Source: Acholeplasmataceae bacterium UBA6235 (GTDB lineage: Bacteria; Bacillota_I; Bacilli_A; Acholeplasmatales; UBA5453). Taken from it: a DNA stretch of 8,362 nucleotides. Where the stretch lies: assembly GCA_002441525.1 (NCBI GenBank), contig DJWH01000013.1:1-8362 (forward strand). Reading direction: 5' to 3'. Shown one piece after another: positions 1-5,822 of the stretch. Each line of letters opens with the position of its first letter. The stretch's first letter is position 1. Under the pieces are notes generated by a model that did not search any database, had not been told where the DNA came from, and was given only the letters and a program-made list of their open reading frames with translations. The translations under genes were made by a program, and so were the position numbers.

Positions 1-1070
1 ACAGTTTCCTTTTCCCACCAGTAGAAGGAACCTAAACGTGGGTTGGAGCCTTTACCTTTGGCTAACAAATCAAATTCGCCTTGGGTTAATACATCTTTTT
101 CGATTAAGCCTTCTTCTATCCAACCTGCAAAGAAGTTGGTTGCTTGTTTGTATTTTTCGAGTGCTGCAGTGAAAGTGACTTGGTCATTGACGACGGTTAA
201 ATGGTCAATATTTTCAGGTACCCCAAAAGCACCATATAAATCGGATTGGTTTCCTTGCCAGCCACCAAATCTGAAGGTGAGTGGGATGAGGTTTGCAGAC
301 GTGAGTAAGGAAGCGTTATTCTTCATAGCACGTAGGATTGCTTCATATTGTGCGAGTGTGAATCCATTGACCACTTGATCATTGACGGTAATGACCAATG
401 GTTTTAATTGGATATTTGATTCAGTTGAAGTATCTTCTAAGTTTCCACCTTCAATGGAAACACGTAAAGCTTGTCCATTGAGTGAAATGAGGTTTTGACT
501 GGAGAGTAGATTCACCCAATCTTTATTGATGAATAGAATGTTAGGGTGTTGTAATAGACCCATTTCTTCCACACGTGGTAAGGCATAGATATGACCATCT
601 GGGGCTGTGATGACTTTTTGTATGTCTGGTCTTTCTTCTAAGATCTTTTTGAAGTTAGGCATATTATCGAGATACTGATCTAACGCGATGATCGTACCTG
701 CAGCCGAATATTGAATGATATCTCTGTCAGAGAAGCCTGCATGATACATCGCATCGGGTAGATTTCTCGTATCTTGAATGATCATTTGTTTGGTGGTCGA
801 AAAGGTCTCTTCTGACAAGTTGTTCCACTTGATTTTTACATTCGTATCTTCAAACATCTTTTTGAATATATCCATATCGTTATAATTGATTGCGAGCGCA
901 TTCTTAGGCGATATGATGGTATACTCAACCACTTCTTGAACAATCGGTAAACCATTGGGATTATACCCGAGTTCATCTAATGTTTTTGTTGGACCACTTG
1001 GCTTTTGTCCACACGCGACCAAGGCGAGCGAGACCAAAGCGATGGTTAATAATCCAAACCATTTTTTCAT
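1..1070 (-). CDS. Extracellular solute-binding lipoprotein of an LplA/YtcQ-type sugar ABC importer (C-terminus cut off by window edge)
   Basis: This gene reads without a stop from ATG at 1070 to the left edge, giving 356 residues; full-length relatives are usually around 500, so the C-terminal part lies outside. The N-terminus is a lipoprotein signal: MKKW, a hydrophobic stretch, then the lipobox LVAC with Cys20 as the lipidated residue. The mature part has typical family 1 binding-protein features, including YAAL/YALPR-like segments, many surface aromatics and FRFGGWQG near residue 270. It should sit on the outer face of the membrane and deliver an oligosaccharide to the two permeases encoded just upstream. 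An AGGAGG site overlaps the stop of the preceding permease gene, 15 nt before this start, so the three genes form one operon. The substrate cannot be read from sequence; relatives bind uronate-containing or other plant-type oligosaccharides. Confidence 0.88.
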   Translation of the reverse strand, partial: MKKWFGLLTIALVSLALVACGQKPSGPTKTLDELGYNPNGLPIVQEVVEYTIISPKNALAINYNDMDIFKKMFEDTNVKIKWNNLSEETFSTTKQMIIQDTRNLPDAMYHAGFSDRDIIQYSAAGTIIALDQYLDNMPNFKKILEERPDIQKVITAPDGHIYALPRVEEMGLLQHPNILFINKDWVNLLSSQNLISLNGQALRVSIEGGNLEDTSTESNIQLKPLVITVNDQVVNGFTLAQYEAILRAMKNNASLLTSANLIPLTFRFGGWQGNQSDLYGAFGVPENIDHLTVVNDQVTFTAALEKYKQATNFFAGWIEEGLIEKDVLTQGEFDLLAKGKGSNPRLGSFYWWEKET

Positions 1071-1081
1071 GTAATGTATTT

Positions 1082-1087
1082 CCTCCT
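1082..1087 (-). promoter_or_regulatory. Ribosome binding site AGGAGG of the solute-binding protein gene, overlapping the permease stop
   Basis: Read on the minus strand, the permease stop TAG is part of the AGGAGG motif, which lies 11 nt before the ATG at 1070. Termination of the permease and initiation of the binding protein are thus physically linked, supporting translational coupling. Confidence 0.7.
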
Positions 1088-1988
1088 ATTTAAAGCTTCC
1101 AACTAGGAAACCTTCTTTGAAAAATCGTTGTACTAATGGGTAAATCAAGATGATTGGTAAGCTTGAAACAATGATGACACCATATTTGATTTGGTTGGCT
1201 AAACGTAAACGTTCATAGATGTCTTCGCCGGTAATACCGCCAGAGGCATTGTCGTTCACAATCAAGATATTTCTTAACACGATTTGAAGTGGGTATAACT
1301 CTTCACTTCGAATGAACACCATCGCGTCAAAGTATGAGTTCCATCGACCCACCGCGTAGAATAGAATCATGACGGCGATGATGGGTTTAGATATCGGTAG
1401 AATCACAGACCAGAAGGTTCTAAATTGACTCGCCCCATCGACTTGTGCGGCTTCAATCAATTCGATTGATATGTTGGATTCATAATAAGCTTTGACCATG
1501 AACATATTCCAAACGCTCAAACCTTGTGGGATAATCAATACCCAAAAGGAATCAATCATGCCTAAATTAGATATCAAGAAGTAGAATGGGATGAGTCCAC
1601 CACCGAAGAACATCGTGATGATGAAGAACCACATGATGTACTTACGATATGGTAAGTTGGGTCTCGATAACGCATACCCTGCTGGGATGGTTAAGATGAT
1701 GTTTAAAGTGGTACCAACCAGAGTGTATAAGATGGTATTCTTATAACCAGTCCATATTTGAGGGTCAGCGAATATCTTCGCATACCCACTGAAATCAATC
1801 GTATCTGGCCATAACCAGACTTCGCCATTGAGTACGGCATCGGGATTCGATACCGAAGCAATCACCATAAACCACAGTGGGTATAAGATGAGGATGGCAA
1901 ACAGTGTCATGAGTGCAATCACACCATAGTGAAACAGTTGATCGCCTTTAGATTCCATCGAGTGTCGCTTTTTGATTTGTTTTACCAT
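1086..1988 (-). CDS. Carbohydrate ABC transporter permease, LplC/YtcP type
   Basis: This 300-residue integral membrane protein is one half of the membrane channel of a sugar importer. It has about six hydrophobic segments (near residues 20-45, 85-105, 118-138, 147-165, 200-215 and 268-286). The EAA loop that docks the ATPase is clear: EAAQVDGAS at 179-187, followed by a Pro-containing segment. The C-terminus ends GFLVGSFK, like the KGVMIGAVKG-type end of LplC relatives. The ATG is preceded by GGAG at an 8-nt spacing and overlaps the end of the upstream permease gene by 7 nt, so the two are made together as a probable heterodimer. No ATPase gene is adjacent; members of this family generally use a shared MsmX-like ATPase, and that is inferred here. 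Confidence 0.95.
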   Translation of the reverse strand: MVKQIKKRHSMESKGDQLFHYGVIALMTLFAILILYPLWFMVIASVSNPDAVLNGEVWLWPDTIDFSGYAKIFADPQIWTGYKNTILYTLVGTTLNIILTIPAGYALSRPNLPYRKYIMWFFIITMFFGGGLIPFYFLISNLGMIDSFWVLIIPQGLSVWNMFMVKAYYESNISIELIEAAQVDGASQFRTFWSVILPISKPIIAVMILFYAVGRWNSYFDAMVFIRSEELYPLQIVLRNILIVNDNASGGITGEDIYERLRLANQIKYGVIIVSSLPIILIYPLVQRFFKEGFLVGSFK

Positions 1989-2929
1989 AAGCTATTCTCC
2001 GAGAAGCGTTTTGCGCTATAGTTTGCGATGATGAGCAAGACAACATTGATTAATGCGTTGAATAATCCAATGGCTGCTGCATACCCAGGTTCACTGAATC
2101 CAGTTAAACCAATTTTATATACATAGGTAGAGATGATTTCTGAGGTTTGTAAGTTTGTCCCCGTCTGCATCAACAAGACTTTTTCATAACCCACGGATAG
2201 TAAACTACCAATCGATAGGATAAGGATGATGGAAATGGTTGGGAATATGGCAGGGAAGTCAATGTGGATGATCCTTTTGAAACGACTCGCACCATCGATC
2301 TTCGCGGCTTCATGTAGCTGTGGGTCTACCCCAGCCAGTGCAGCCAAATAGATGATCGATGACCATCCGGTTTCTTGCCAGTTCCCTGATCCGATGAAGA
2401 GCGGTCTAAACCAGGAGGATTCCAAGAAGAAGGATATGCGCTCTCCACCGAAAGCAAGTACTAAACTATTGATGATGCCATATTCACCGAAGAATAGGAA
2501 TAACATCCCAACGAGAACAACCACGGAGATGAAATGTGGTGCGTTGAATATGGTTTGAAATATGCCTTTGAGCTTGGTGCTTCGTAACGTATTTAATAAT
2601 AACGCGACGATGATGGGTAATGGAAAACCAATAATGAATCCTAAGAAGCTAACCAAGAAGGTATTGACCATTAGATTTTGAAATTGATAGCTTTCAAAGA
2701 ATCGGAAGAAATTGTCCAAACCAATGTATGGCGACCCACCAATACCCAACGCTGGATTATATTCTTGGAAGGCGATCAATATGCCATACATCGGTATATA
2801 CGCAAAAATCGCTGTGAACACCACGGCACCTGATAGCATCGCTAATAGTTGCCAGTTCCGTTTCACACCGTATTGTGTATAACTCTTCGTTTGTTTTTTC
2901 TGCTTGTTTACTGAGTCTGTCATGGTCAT
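1982..2929 (-). CDS. Carbohydrate ABC transporter permease, LplB/YteP type (real start probably 2923)
   Basis: This is the first gene of the importer operon and encodes the other channel subunit, 315 residues from the outermost ATG. A cytoplasmic, Lys/Gln-rich N-terminus of about 25 residues precedes six hydrophobic segments (near 28-55, 88-113, 132-156, 188-200, 230-248 and 283-303). The EAA loop is EAAKIDGASRF at 207-217, the expected site of ATPase contact. There are two in-frame ATGs, at 2929 and 2923. GGAGG directly abuts the first with no spacer but sits 6 nt before the second, so initiation at 2923 (313 residues) is more likely. A strong sigma-A-like promoter lies just upstream. The product should pair with the LplC-type permease encoded next. 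Confidence 0.95.
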   Translation of the reverse strand: MTMTDSVNKQKKQTKSYTQYGVKRNWQLLAMLSGAVVFTAIFAYIPMYGILIAFQEYNPALGIGGSPYIGLDNFFRFFESYQFQNLMVNTFLVSFLGFIIGFPLPIIVALLLNTLRSTKLKGIFQTIFNAPHFISVVVLVGMLFLFFGEYGIINSLVLAFGGERISFFLESSWFRPLFIGSGNWQETGWSSIIYLAALAGVDPQLHEAAKIDGASRFKRIIHIDFPAIFPTISIILILSIGSLLSVGYEKVLLMQTGTNLQTSEIISTYVYKIGLTGFSEPGYAAAIGLFNALINVVLLIIANYSAKRFSENSLW

Positions 2930-2934
2930 CCTCC
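2930..2934 (-). promoter_or_regulatory. Ribosome binding site GGAGG that favours the second ATG of the lplB-type gene
   Basis: On the minus strand GGAGG is immediately followed by ATGACCATG. Zero spacing to the first ATG is poor for initiation, while the 6-nt spacing to the second ATG (2923) is near optimal. Confidence 0.65.
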
Positions 2935-2946
2935 GTTTTCACTCTC

Positions 2947-2975
2947 ATTTTATAAGCAACCCTATTTGATGTCAA
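2947..2975 (-). promoter_or_regulatory. Sigma-A-type promoter of the sugar importer operon
   Basis: On the minus strand, a perfect -35 box TTGACA (2975-2970) and a -10 box TAAAAT (2952-2947, 5 of 6 consensus) are separated by exactly 17 nt. The predicted start is near 2940, leaving a leader of about 11-17 nt that contains GGAGG. The -35 box is embedded in a small palindrome, TTGA-TG-TCAA (2966-2975). Confidence 0.75.
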
Positions 2976-2993
2976 CATTTAAACAAAAATTGT

Positions 2994-3032
2994 GCAAATG
3001 TAAATGTAACCGCTTTACAAATGTGCATTTGC
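2994..3032. promoter_or_regulatory. Candidate operator region for the divergent LacI-family regulator
   Basis: Several symmetric elements lie between the divergent promoters. The best is CAAATG-TG-CATTTG (3018-3031), with perfect 6-bp arms, lying mainly in the spacer between the -35 and -10 boxes of the regulator promoter. A second copy of the left half-site, CAAATG, is at 2995-3000, and GCAAATG (2994-3000) forms a 7-bp inverted repeat with GCATTTGC's CATTTGC (3026-3032). A third, weaker dyad is TGTAA/TTACA (3005-3019). Binding at 3018-3031 would block the regulator's own promoter, implying autoregulation. Which dyad is the true operator cannot be decided from sequence alone. Confidence 0.5.
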
Positions 3033-3042
3033 GTATTATAAT
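3014..3042 (+). promoter_or_regulatory. Sigma-A-type promoter of the LacI-family regulator gene
   Basis: A -35 box TTTACA (3014-3019, 5 of 6 consensus) and a perfect -10 box TATAAT (3037-3042) are separated by 17 nt. The predicted start near 3049 lies downstream of the upstream ATG candidates at 2966 and 3047, so those cannot be used by this transcript, which supports initiation at 3059. Confidence 0.78.
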
Positions 3043-3048
3043 ATCGAT

Positions 3049-3054
3049 GGTGAT
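3049..3054 (+). promoter_or_regulatory. Probable ribosome binding site GGTGAT setting the regulator start at 3059
   Basis: GGTGAT matches the distal part of the extended Shine-Dalgarno sequence AAGGAGGTGAT and ends 4 nt before the ATG at 3059. It lies at the predicted 5' end of the transcript, so the leader would be only about 10 nt. Confidence 0.45.
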
Positions 3055-3058
3055 ACAA

Positions 3059-4084
3059 ATGAACGATAAAGCTTCTATACAACAAATTGCAGATGCATTG
3101 GGTTTATCCCGTAATACAGTTTCTAAGGTAATCAACAATAAACCCGTTCCTGATAATACCAGAGAACGGGTCATTAACAAAGCCATAGAACTAGGGTATA
3201 AAGGATTCAATCAAGTCAAACATGTCGAAATTAGAAAACTCAAGCTATTGTTACTCGCAGGTAAACCACTGAGTAACCTAGATTTCTTTATTTCCTTGGT
3301 CAGGGGGGTTGAAAACCTCGTGACCAATTTAAACATCGACTTTTTTCAGTATACCATTAATTCGAATACATCCTTTGAACAATTGCACAACTACATGACC
3401 AATCTGAGTATCGATGGCGTCATCGGGATTGAATTGTATGACGATGATTTCTTGAAGAAGTTCTTGAGTTTGAAAATCCCAGTCACATTCATTGACGCGG
3501 CTTATGGCCTAAAAGACTATGAAGGTAATTTTGATGCGATACTCATGGAAAGTAGAGACCCCATCTATAAAATATCTAAAGCATTCATTCAAAATGGGTT
3601 AAATAGAATCATTTATTGTGGAGACCACAAACACTGTCAAGGTTTCTATGAACGTTTTCTAGGGTTAAGAGACGCCATCTCTGATATCCCCCATCGCATG
3701 GATTTGAGTCAACAACTCATACTACCGGATGATTCACCGTTTGGTGATTCATCGTGGTTAGCAAAAAAAATCAGCGCCTTACAAATGGTCCCGCAAGCGA
3801 TTGTGTGTGCCAATGATTTTATTGCTATCAATGTGTGTCAAGCCATTAAAAAGATTGGTTTACGCATTCCTGAAGACATTCAAGTGGTTGGTTTTGATAA
3901 CGTAGTTGATTCGAACTTCTACATTCCTTCGATCACCACTGTTAATGTGGATAAAGAATTATTAGGACAAGAAGCGCTTTATATGCTTTTAGATCGAATC
4001 AATCGCCCAAAAACACCGACAAGGATGATCTACTTTAAAACCCAGCTCATCGTACGTAACTCAACTCGCGTACGCATACATTAG
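3059..4084 (+). CDS. LacI-family transcriptional regulator of the adjacent sugar importer
   Basis: With ATG at 3059 the protein has 341 residues, a normal LacI-family length. The open frame extends back to an ATG at 2966, but that start lies upstream of the promoter and would add 31 atypical residues. The LacI-type helix-turn-helix is at residues 6-25 (SIQQIADALGLSRNTVSKVI), followed by NNKPVPDNTRERV and ELGY. The ligand-binding domain fills the rest, with the hallmark stretch PQAIVCANDF near 246-255, then IPEDIQVVGFDN and PSITTVNVD. The usual hinge-helix consensus (ArsL type) is not evident; VKHVEIRKLKLL stands in its place. Divergent placement next to the importer implies sugar-responsive control, most likely repression, plus autoregulation. 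The effector is unknown. Confidence 0.93.
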   Translation: MNDKASIQQIADALGLSRNTVSKVINNKPVPDNTRERVINKAIELGYKGFNQVKHVEIRKLKLLLLAGKPLSNLDFFISLVRGVENLVTNLNIDFFQYTINSNTSFEQLHNYMTNLSIDGVIGIELYDDDFLKKFLSLKIPVTFIDAAYGLKDYEGNFDAILMESRDPIYKISKAFIQNGLNRIIYCGDHKHCQGFYERFLGLRDAISDIPHRMDLSQQLILPDDSPFGDSSWLAKKISALQMVPQAIVCANDFIAINVCQAIKKIGLRIPEDIQVVGFDNVVDSNFYIPSITTVNVDKELLGQEALYMLLDRINRPKTPTRMIYFKTQLIVRNSTRVRIH

Positions 4085-4100
4085 TATAAACAAAGATCAA

Positions 4101-4625
4101 TTGTTCATTAAAAAGAATAATAAGGAACGCATCCCTTTTGAAACAGGGATTCAAGCTGAAATAGAGTCCTATGGCATCAAGGATTTAAACACAGTTACGT
4201 TATTCATCGTAAAAGACAGTATTTCTAATGTAGAAGCATTCAATGCAGCCTATGAATCCAAGTTTAATTACATGATTTATAAATCCACCAAAGACATCGT
4301 TGAATACTTGTCTAAGGATTCTACTATAGATCCAACCAGCCTACGTTTGGCATTACCAAATCAGATTTATCTGTTGTATATGGCTTTGATTGAAGCAATC
4401 ATCGCAGGTTTTGCCATATATTTCTTTTATAACCCAATCCCTAGAATCAGCAACGAAGATATCTTCATTATATTATTCGTCAGTATCCCCGCGATTGTTA
4501 TTCACGTATTGACCTCGGGTATATTTAAGTCTATTAAAAAGAAGTTCCCTAAGTTTATGGATACCCAATGGGAGTTCTTGGCTGGGTTTGTGATTGCGCT
4601 AGCGATGTATGTGTGGTTATTGTAA
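4101..4625 (+). CDS. Three-helix membrane protein of unknown function, TTG start
   Basis: I do not recognise this 174-residue protein. A polar N-terminal part (about residues 1-85, mixed helix and strand character) precedes three hydrophobic segments: 88-110, 121-143 and 158-174, the last running to the C-terminus. A Lys-rich loop, KSIKKKFPK (143-151), separates helices 2 and 3 and by the positive-inside rule probably faces the cytoplasm. The frame is open upstream to about 4029 but offers no ATG or GTG before residue 58, so TTG at 4101 is the only reasonable start. No clear ribosome binding site is visible. It begins 16 nt after the regulator stop on the same strand and is followed by a terminator, so it is probably co-transcribed with the regulator. 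Whether it works with the sugar importer is open. Confidence 0.7.
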   Translation: MFIKKNNKERIPFETGIQAEIESYGIKDLNTVTLFIVKDSISNVEAFNAAYESKFNYMIYKSTKDIVEYLSKDSTIDPTSLRLALPNQIYLLYMALIEAIIAGFAIYFFYNPIPRISNEDIFIILFVSIPAIVIHVLTSGIFKSIKKKFPKFMDTQWEFLAGFVIALAMYVWLL

Positions 4626-4655
4626 TTAAAATTTGAAATAGTTTTGAAAATTATG

Positions 4656-4695
4656 AAAGATTCGTGTTGTTTAGACATGAATCTTTTTATTATTT
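4656..4695 (+). terminator. Intrinsic terminator after the regulator/membrane-protein operon
   Basis: The arms AAAGATTCGTG (4656-4666) and CATGAATCTTT (4676-4686) form an 11-bp stem with one G-U pair and a 9-nt loop, followed by a T-rich run TTTTTATTATTTT. It lies 31 nt after the stop codon. Confidence 0.8.
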
Positions 4696-4736
4696 TAGAA
4701 AATTATTAAGAAAAGAATATATTTCTTAAATGAAAG

Positions 4737-4745
4737 TGATATAAT
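4737..4745 (+). promoter_or_regulatory. Extended -10 promoter driving a candidate small RNA
   Basis: TGATATAAT (4737-4745) is a perfect extended -10 element (TGN-TATAAT). No good -35 box is seen at 16-18 nt, which is tolerated in extended -10 promoters. The predicted start is about 4752, exactly the first base of the long hairpin that follows. Confidence 0.55.
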
Positions 4746-4751
4746 CAAGCC

Positions 4752-4893
4752 ATAATGTGTCAAATTTATTAAGTTCTTTGTGGGAGAAGGTATTTAATAA
4801 AGATGTTTTGACAAATCATTATCTAACCAATGTTCAGGGGAAAGCATATAGGCACATAAACAAACCGACTATTTTAATTTAATTCGGTTTTTT
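4752..4893 (+). ncRNA. Candidate structured non-coding RNA or leader RNA, about 142 nt, family not recognised
   Basis: The interval between the two flanking genes has no coding potential but is highly structured. From the predicted +1, four nested helices form one long hairpin (4752-4822): ATAATG/CATTAT, TGTCAAA/TTTGACA, TTTATTAA/TTAATAAA and TTCTT/GAGAA with one G-U pair, about 26 bp in all. The loop is TGTGG. The unpaired bases are mostly on the 3' side: AAT, GATGT and GGTAT. A 39-nt linker rich in purines (with CAGGGGAAAGC) leads to an intrinsic terminator. Promoter, hairpin and terminator together argue for a discrete transcript. It could instead be an attenuator for the DUF1232 gene, whose ATG is 36 nt beyond the terminator and has no obvious promoter of its own. 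I could not match it to 6S, SRP, tmRNA or a known riboswitch consensus. Confidence 0.5.
4862..4893 (+). terminator. Intrinsic terminator of the candidate small RNA / attenuator before the DUF1232 gene
   Basis: AAACCGA (4862-4868) pairs with TCGGTTT (4884-4890) around an AT-rich 15-nt loop, and six T residues run to 4893. The stem is short but perfect. Confidence 0.65.
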
Positions 4894-4928
4894 ATTGTTT
4901 CTAATTGTGAAATCATTTTGGAGCACTT

Positions 4929-5318
4929 ATGAAAGACAAGAAGTATGAGATTGCATTAATAAAATCATCGAATCAAGCTCAAAAGTTGAATGAAAACAAG
5001 ATAAGAAATACTATTCAAAAAGCTTCACACATGATTACAGGTAATAAATATATTAAAGATGTAATTGGCGTTTTAGGTCCATTCATTGAAATGTTGAAAC
5101 ATTCAATGATAGCGTCATCCTCGTTTAAATTAATGCCAAAGGAAATGTTTACAATCATTGGTGCTTTGGTCTATTTAGTAAGTCCAATTGATTTAATACC
5201 AGACTTCTTAGTACCAATCGGATTTACAGATGATATATCCGTAATACTAATTGCTGCTCAGCAAGTATCATCAGCTATGAAAAGATTTGAGATTTATAAG
5301 AAGGAGAATTTACTATGA
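4929..5318 (+). CDS. YkvA-family (DUF1232) small membrane protein
   Basis: This 129-residue protein carries the DUF1232 signature: hydrophobic IIGALVYLVSPIDLIPD at 76-92, then a variable loop and the acidic pair Asp101-Asp102 in FTDDISVIL. The N-terminal 60 residues are Lys/Asn-rich and probably helical. DUF1232 proteins are small, widespread, membrane-associated and without an established biochemical role, so no function is assigned. GGAG lies 5 nt before the ATG. No separate promoter is apparent downstream of the preceding terminator, so expression may depend on readthrough. The stop TGA overlaps the ATG of the next small gene (ATGA), implying coupled translation. Base composition is more AT-rich than in the sugar-transport region to the left. 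Confidence 0.88.
   Translation: MKDKKYEIALIKSSNQAQKLNENKIRNTIQKASHMITGNKYIKDVIGVLGPFIEMLKHSMIASSSFKLMPKEMFTIIGALVYLVSPIDLIPDFLVPIGFTDDISVILIAAQQVSSAMKRFEIYKKENLL
5301..5306 (+). promoter_or_regulatory. Ribosome binding site AAGGAG of the 46-residue ORF
   Basis: AAGGAG ends 8 nt before the ATG at 5315, inside the end of the DUF1232 gene. Its presence is the main argument that the short overlapping ORF is translated. Confidence 0.6.
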
Positions 5319-5455
5319 AGAAGATATCAGCAAAGACACATACAAAAGATCAATTAAATAACAATGCTAATCAAAAGAATCCAAACTCCAAAGAATTCAA
5401 AGCAAATCAAAATAATAGGGCGAACCAATTAAATCCAAATTCAAAGAATAAGTAA
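5315..5455 (+). CDS. Small Asn/Lys-rich protein (46 residues) with an internal NPNS repeat
   Basis: This short ORF overlaps the DUF1232 gene by 4 nt (ATGA) and has a good ribosome binding site, AAGGAG at 8 nt. The protein is very basic and extremely Asn-rich (about 14 Asn and 10 Lys of 46). It contains two imperfect copies of one unit, NQKNPNSKEF and NQLNPNSKNK, joined by KANQNNRA. It has no signal peptide, membrane helix or Cys. The unit recalls short ANQLNPNN-type repeats that I associate with small uncharacterised proteins in many genomes; this is memory, not a search. A role connected to the DUF1232 partner is suggested only by the overlap. It could bind nucleic acid or be intrinsically disordered; I assign no function. 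Confidence 0.6.
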   Translation: MKKISAKTHTKDQLNNNANQKNPNSKEFKANQNNRANQLNPNSKNK

Positions 5456-5638
5456 TAAAATAATTGGAATTGTTATTACAGTTAAGTCACCGAATAAATG
5501 TTTGATTGTGTACATATGATAGCAAAAAGGTAGTTCAAGAGACATAATGGGTTTATTGATGTTTTTAATAGTTTAAGAGTTGATGATTAAATCAAATACT
5601 CATAGAGAATGATTAATGACATGATAGGAGGTAACGTA

Positions 5639-5698
5639 ATTACGAAATGTTTTTTAGATAAAGTAATTCAAATAGGGCAAGTTTGGGATATTGATTAG
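5639..5698 (+). pseudogene. Possible remnant of a decayed small gene
   Basis: AGGAGG at 5626-5631 is followed after 7 nt by ATT, not ATG, and then an open frame of 19 codons reading TKCFLDKVIQIGQVWDID before TAG TAA. A perfect ribosome binding site with ideal spacing but an ATT in the start position and early stops suggests a gene that lost its start and body. In the same frame after the stops, another 16 codons (KMFHLAISINEHLNLK) are open. ATT initiation of a 19-residue peptide is a less likely alternative. Confidence 0.25.
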
Positions 5699-5796
5699 TA
5701 AAAGATGTTTCACCTCGCGATATCAATCAATGAGCATTTAAATTTAAAATGAGTAGAATAGATTAATATACAAATTACGGAAATAAATATTAAGGC

Positions 5797-5815
5797 TATA
5801 ATGACCACAAGGAGG
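5797..5815 (+). promoter_or_regulatory. -10 box and ribosome binding site of the 105-residue orphan
   Basis: TATAAT (5797-5802) precedes AAGGAGG (5809-5815), which is 7 nt before the ATG at 5823. The -35 region is weak (TTACGG at 5775-5780, 16-nt spacing). The transcript would start about at the ribosome binding site, giving the same very short leader as the lplB-type and regulator promoters. Confidence 0.5.
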
Positions 5816-5822
5816 AAATAAT

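Larger units (their letters stand above)
5456..5822. other. Gene-poor AT-rich stretch (367 bases) between the Asn-rich ORF and the small membrane-anchored orphan
   Basis: No convincing complete gene is seen on either strand. The stretch contains a strong AGGAGG (5626-5631) that leads only into a broken 19-codon reading frame, described separately, and a probable -10 box just before the next gene. A short inverted repeat, ATTGATT/AATCAAT, flanks the region around 5690-5730 but has no T-run. The pattern fits a decayed gene rather than a designed intergenic region. Confidence 0.5.

Noticed and set aside
43..378. Plus-strand ORF of 111 codons
   Set aside because: It lies entirely inside the minus-strand binding-protein gene, which has a signal peptide, lipobox and operon context; the plus frame has no ribosome binding site or family features.
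2352..2558. Plus-strand ORF inside the lplB-type gene
   Set aside because: It is antisense to a clear permease with an EAA loop, and its own product has no recognisable character.
2966..3058. Upstream ATGs (2966 and 3047) as the start of the LacI-family protein
   Set aside because: 2966 precedes the promoter and 3047 precedes the predicted +1. The extra residues do not resemble a LacI N-terminus, whereas 3059 gives the standard distance to the helix-turn-helix.
2757..3210. Two minus-strand ORFs (2757-2978 and 2962-3210) across the divergent promoter region
   Set aside because: They overlap the lplB-type gene, the promoters and the helix-turn-helix coding part of the regulator, and look like chance frames.
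4752..4893. 6S RNA, SRP RNA, tmRNA or a known riboswitch
   Set aside because: No conserved core of these RNAs was found: no central bubble as in 6S, no GGAA-tetraloop SRP domain, no tRNA-like ends and no recognised aptamer consensus.
4752..4893. Retron or CRISPR-associated RNA (tracrRNA)
   Set aside because: No reverse transcriptase, Cas gene or repeat array is present in the window, and the hairpin layout does not show the required features.
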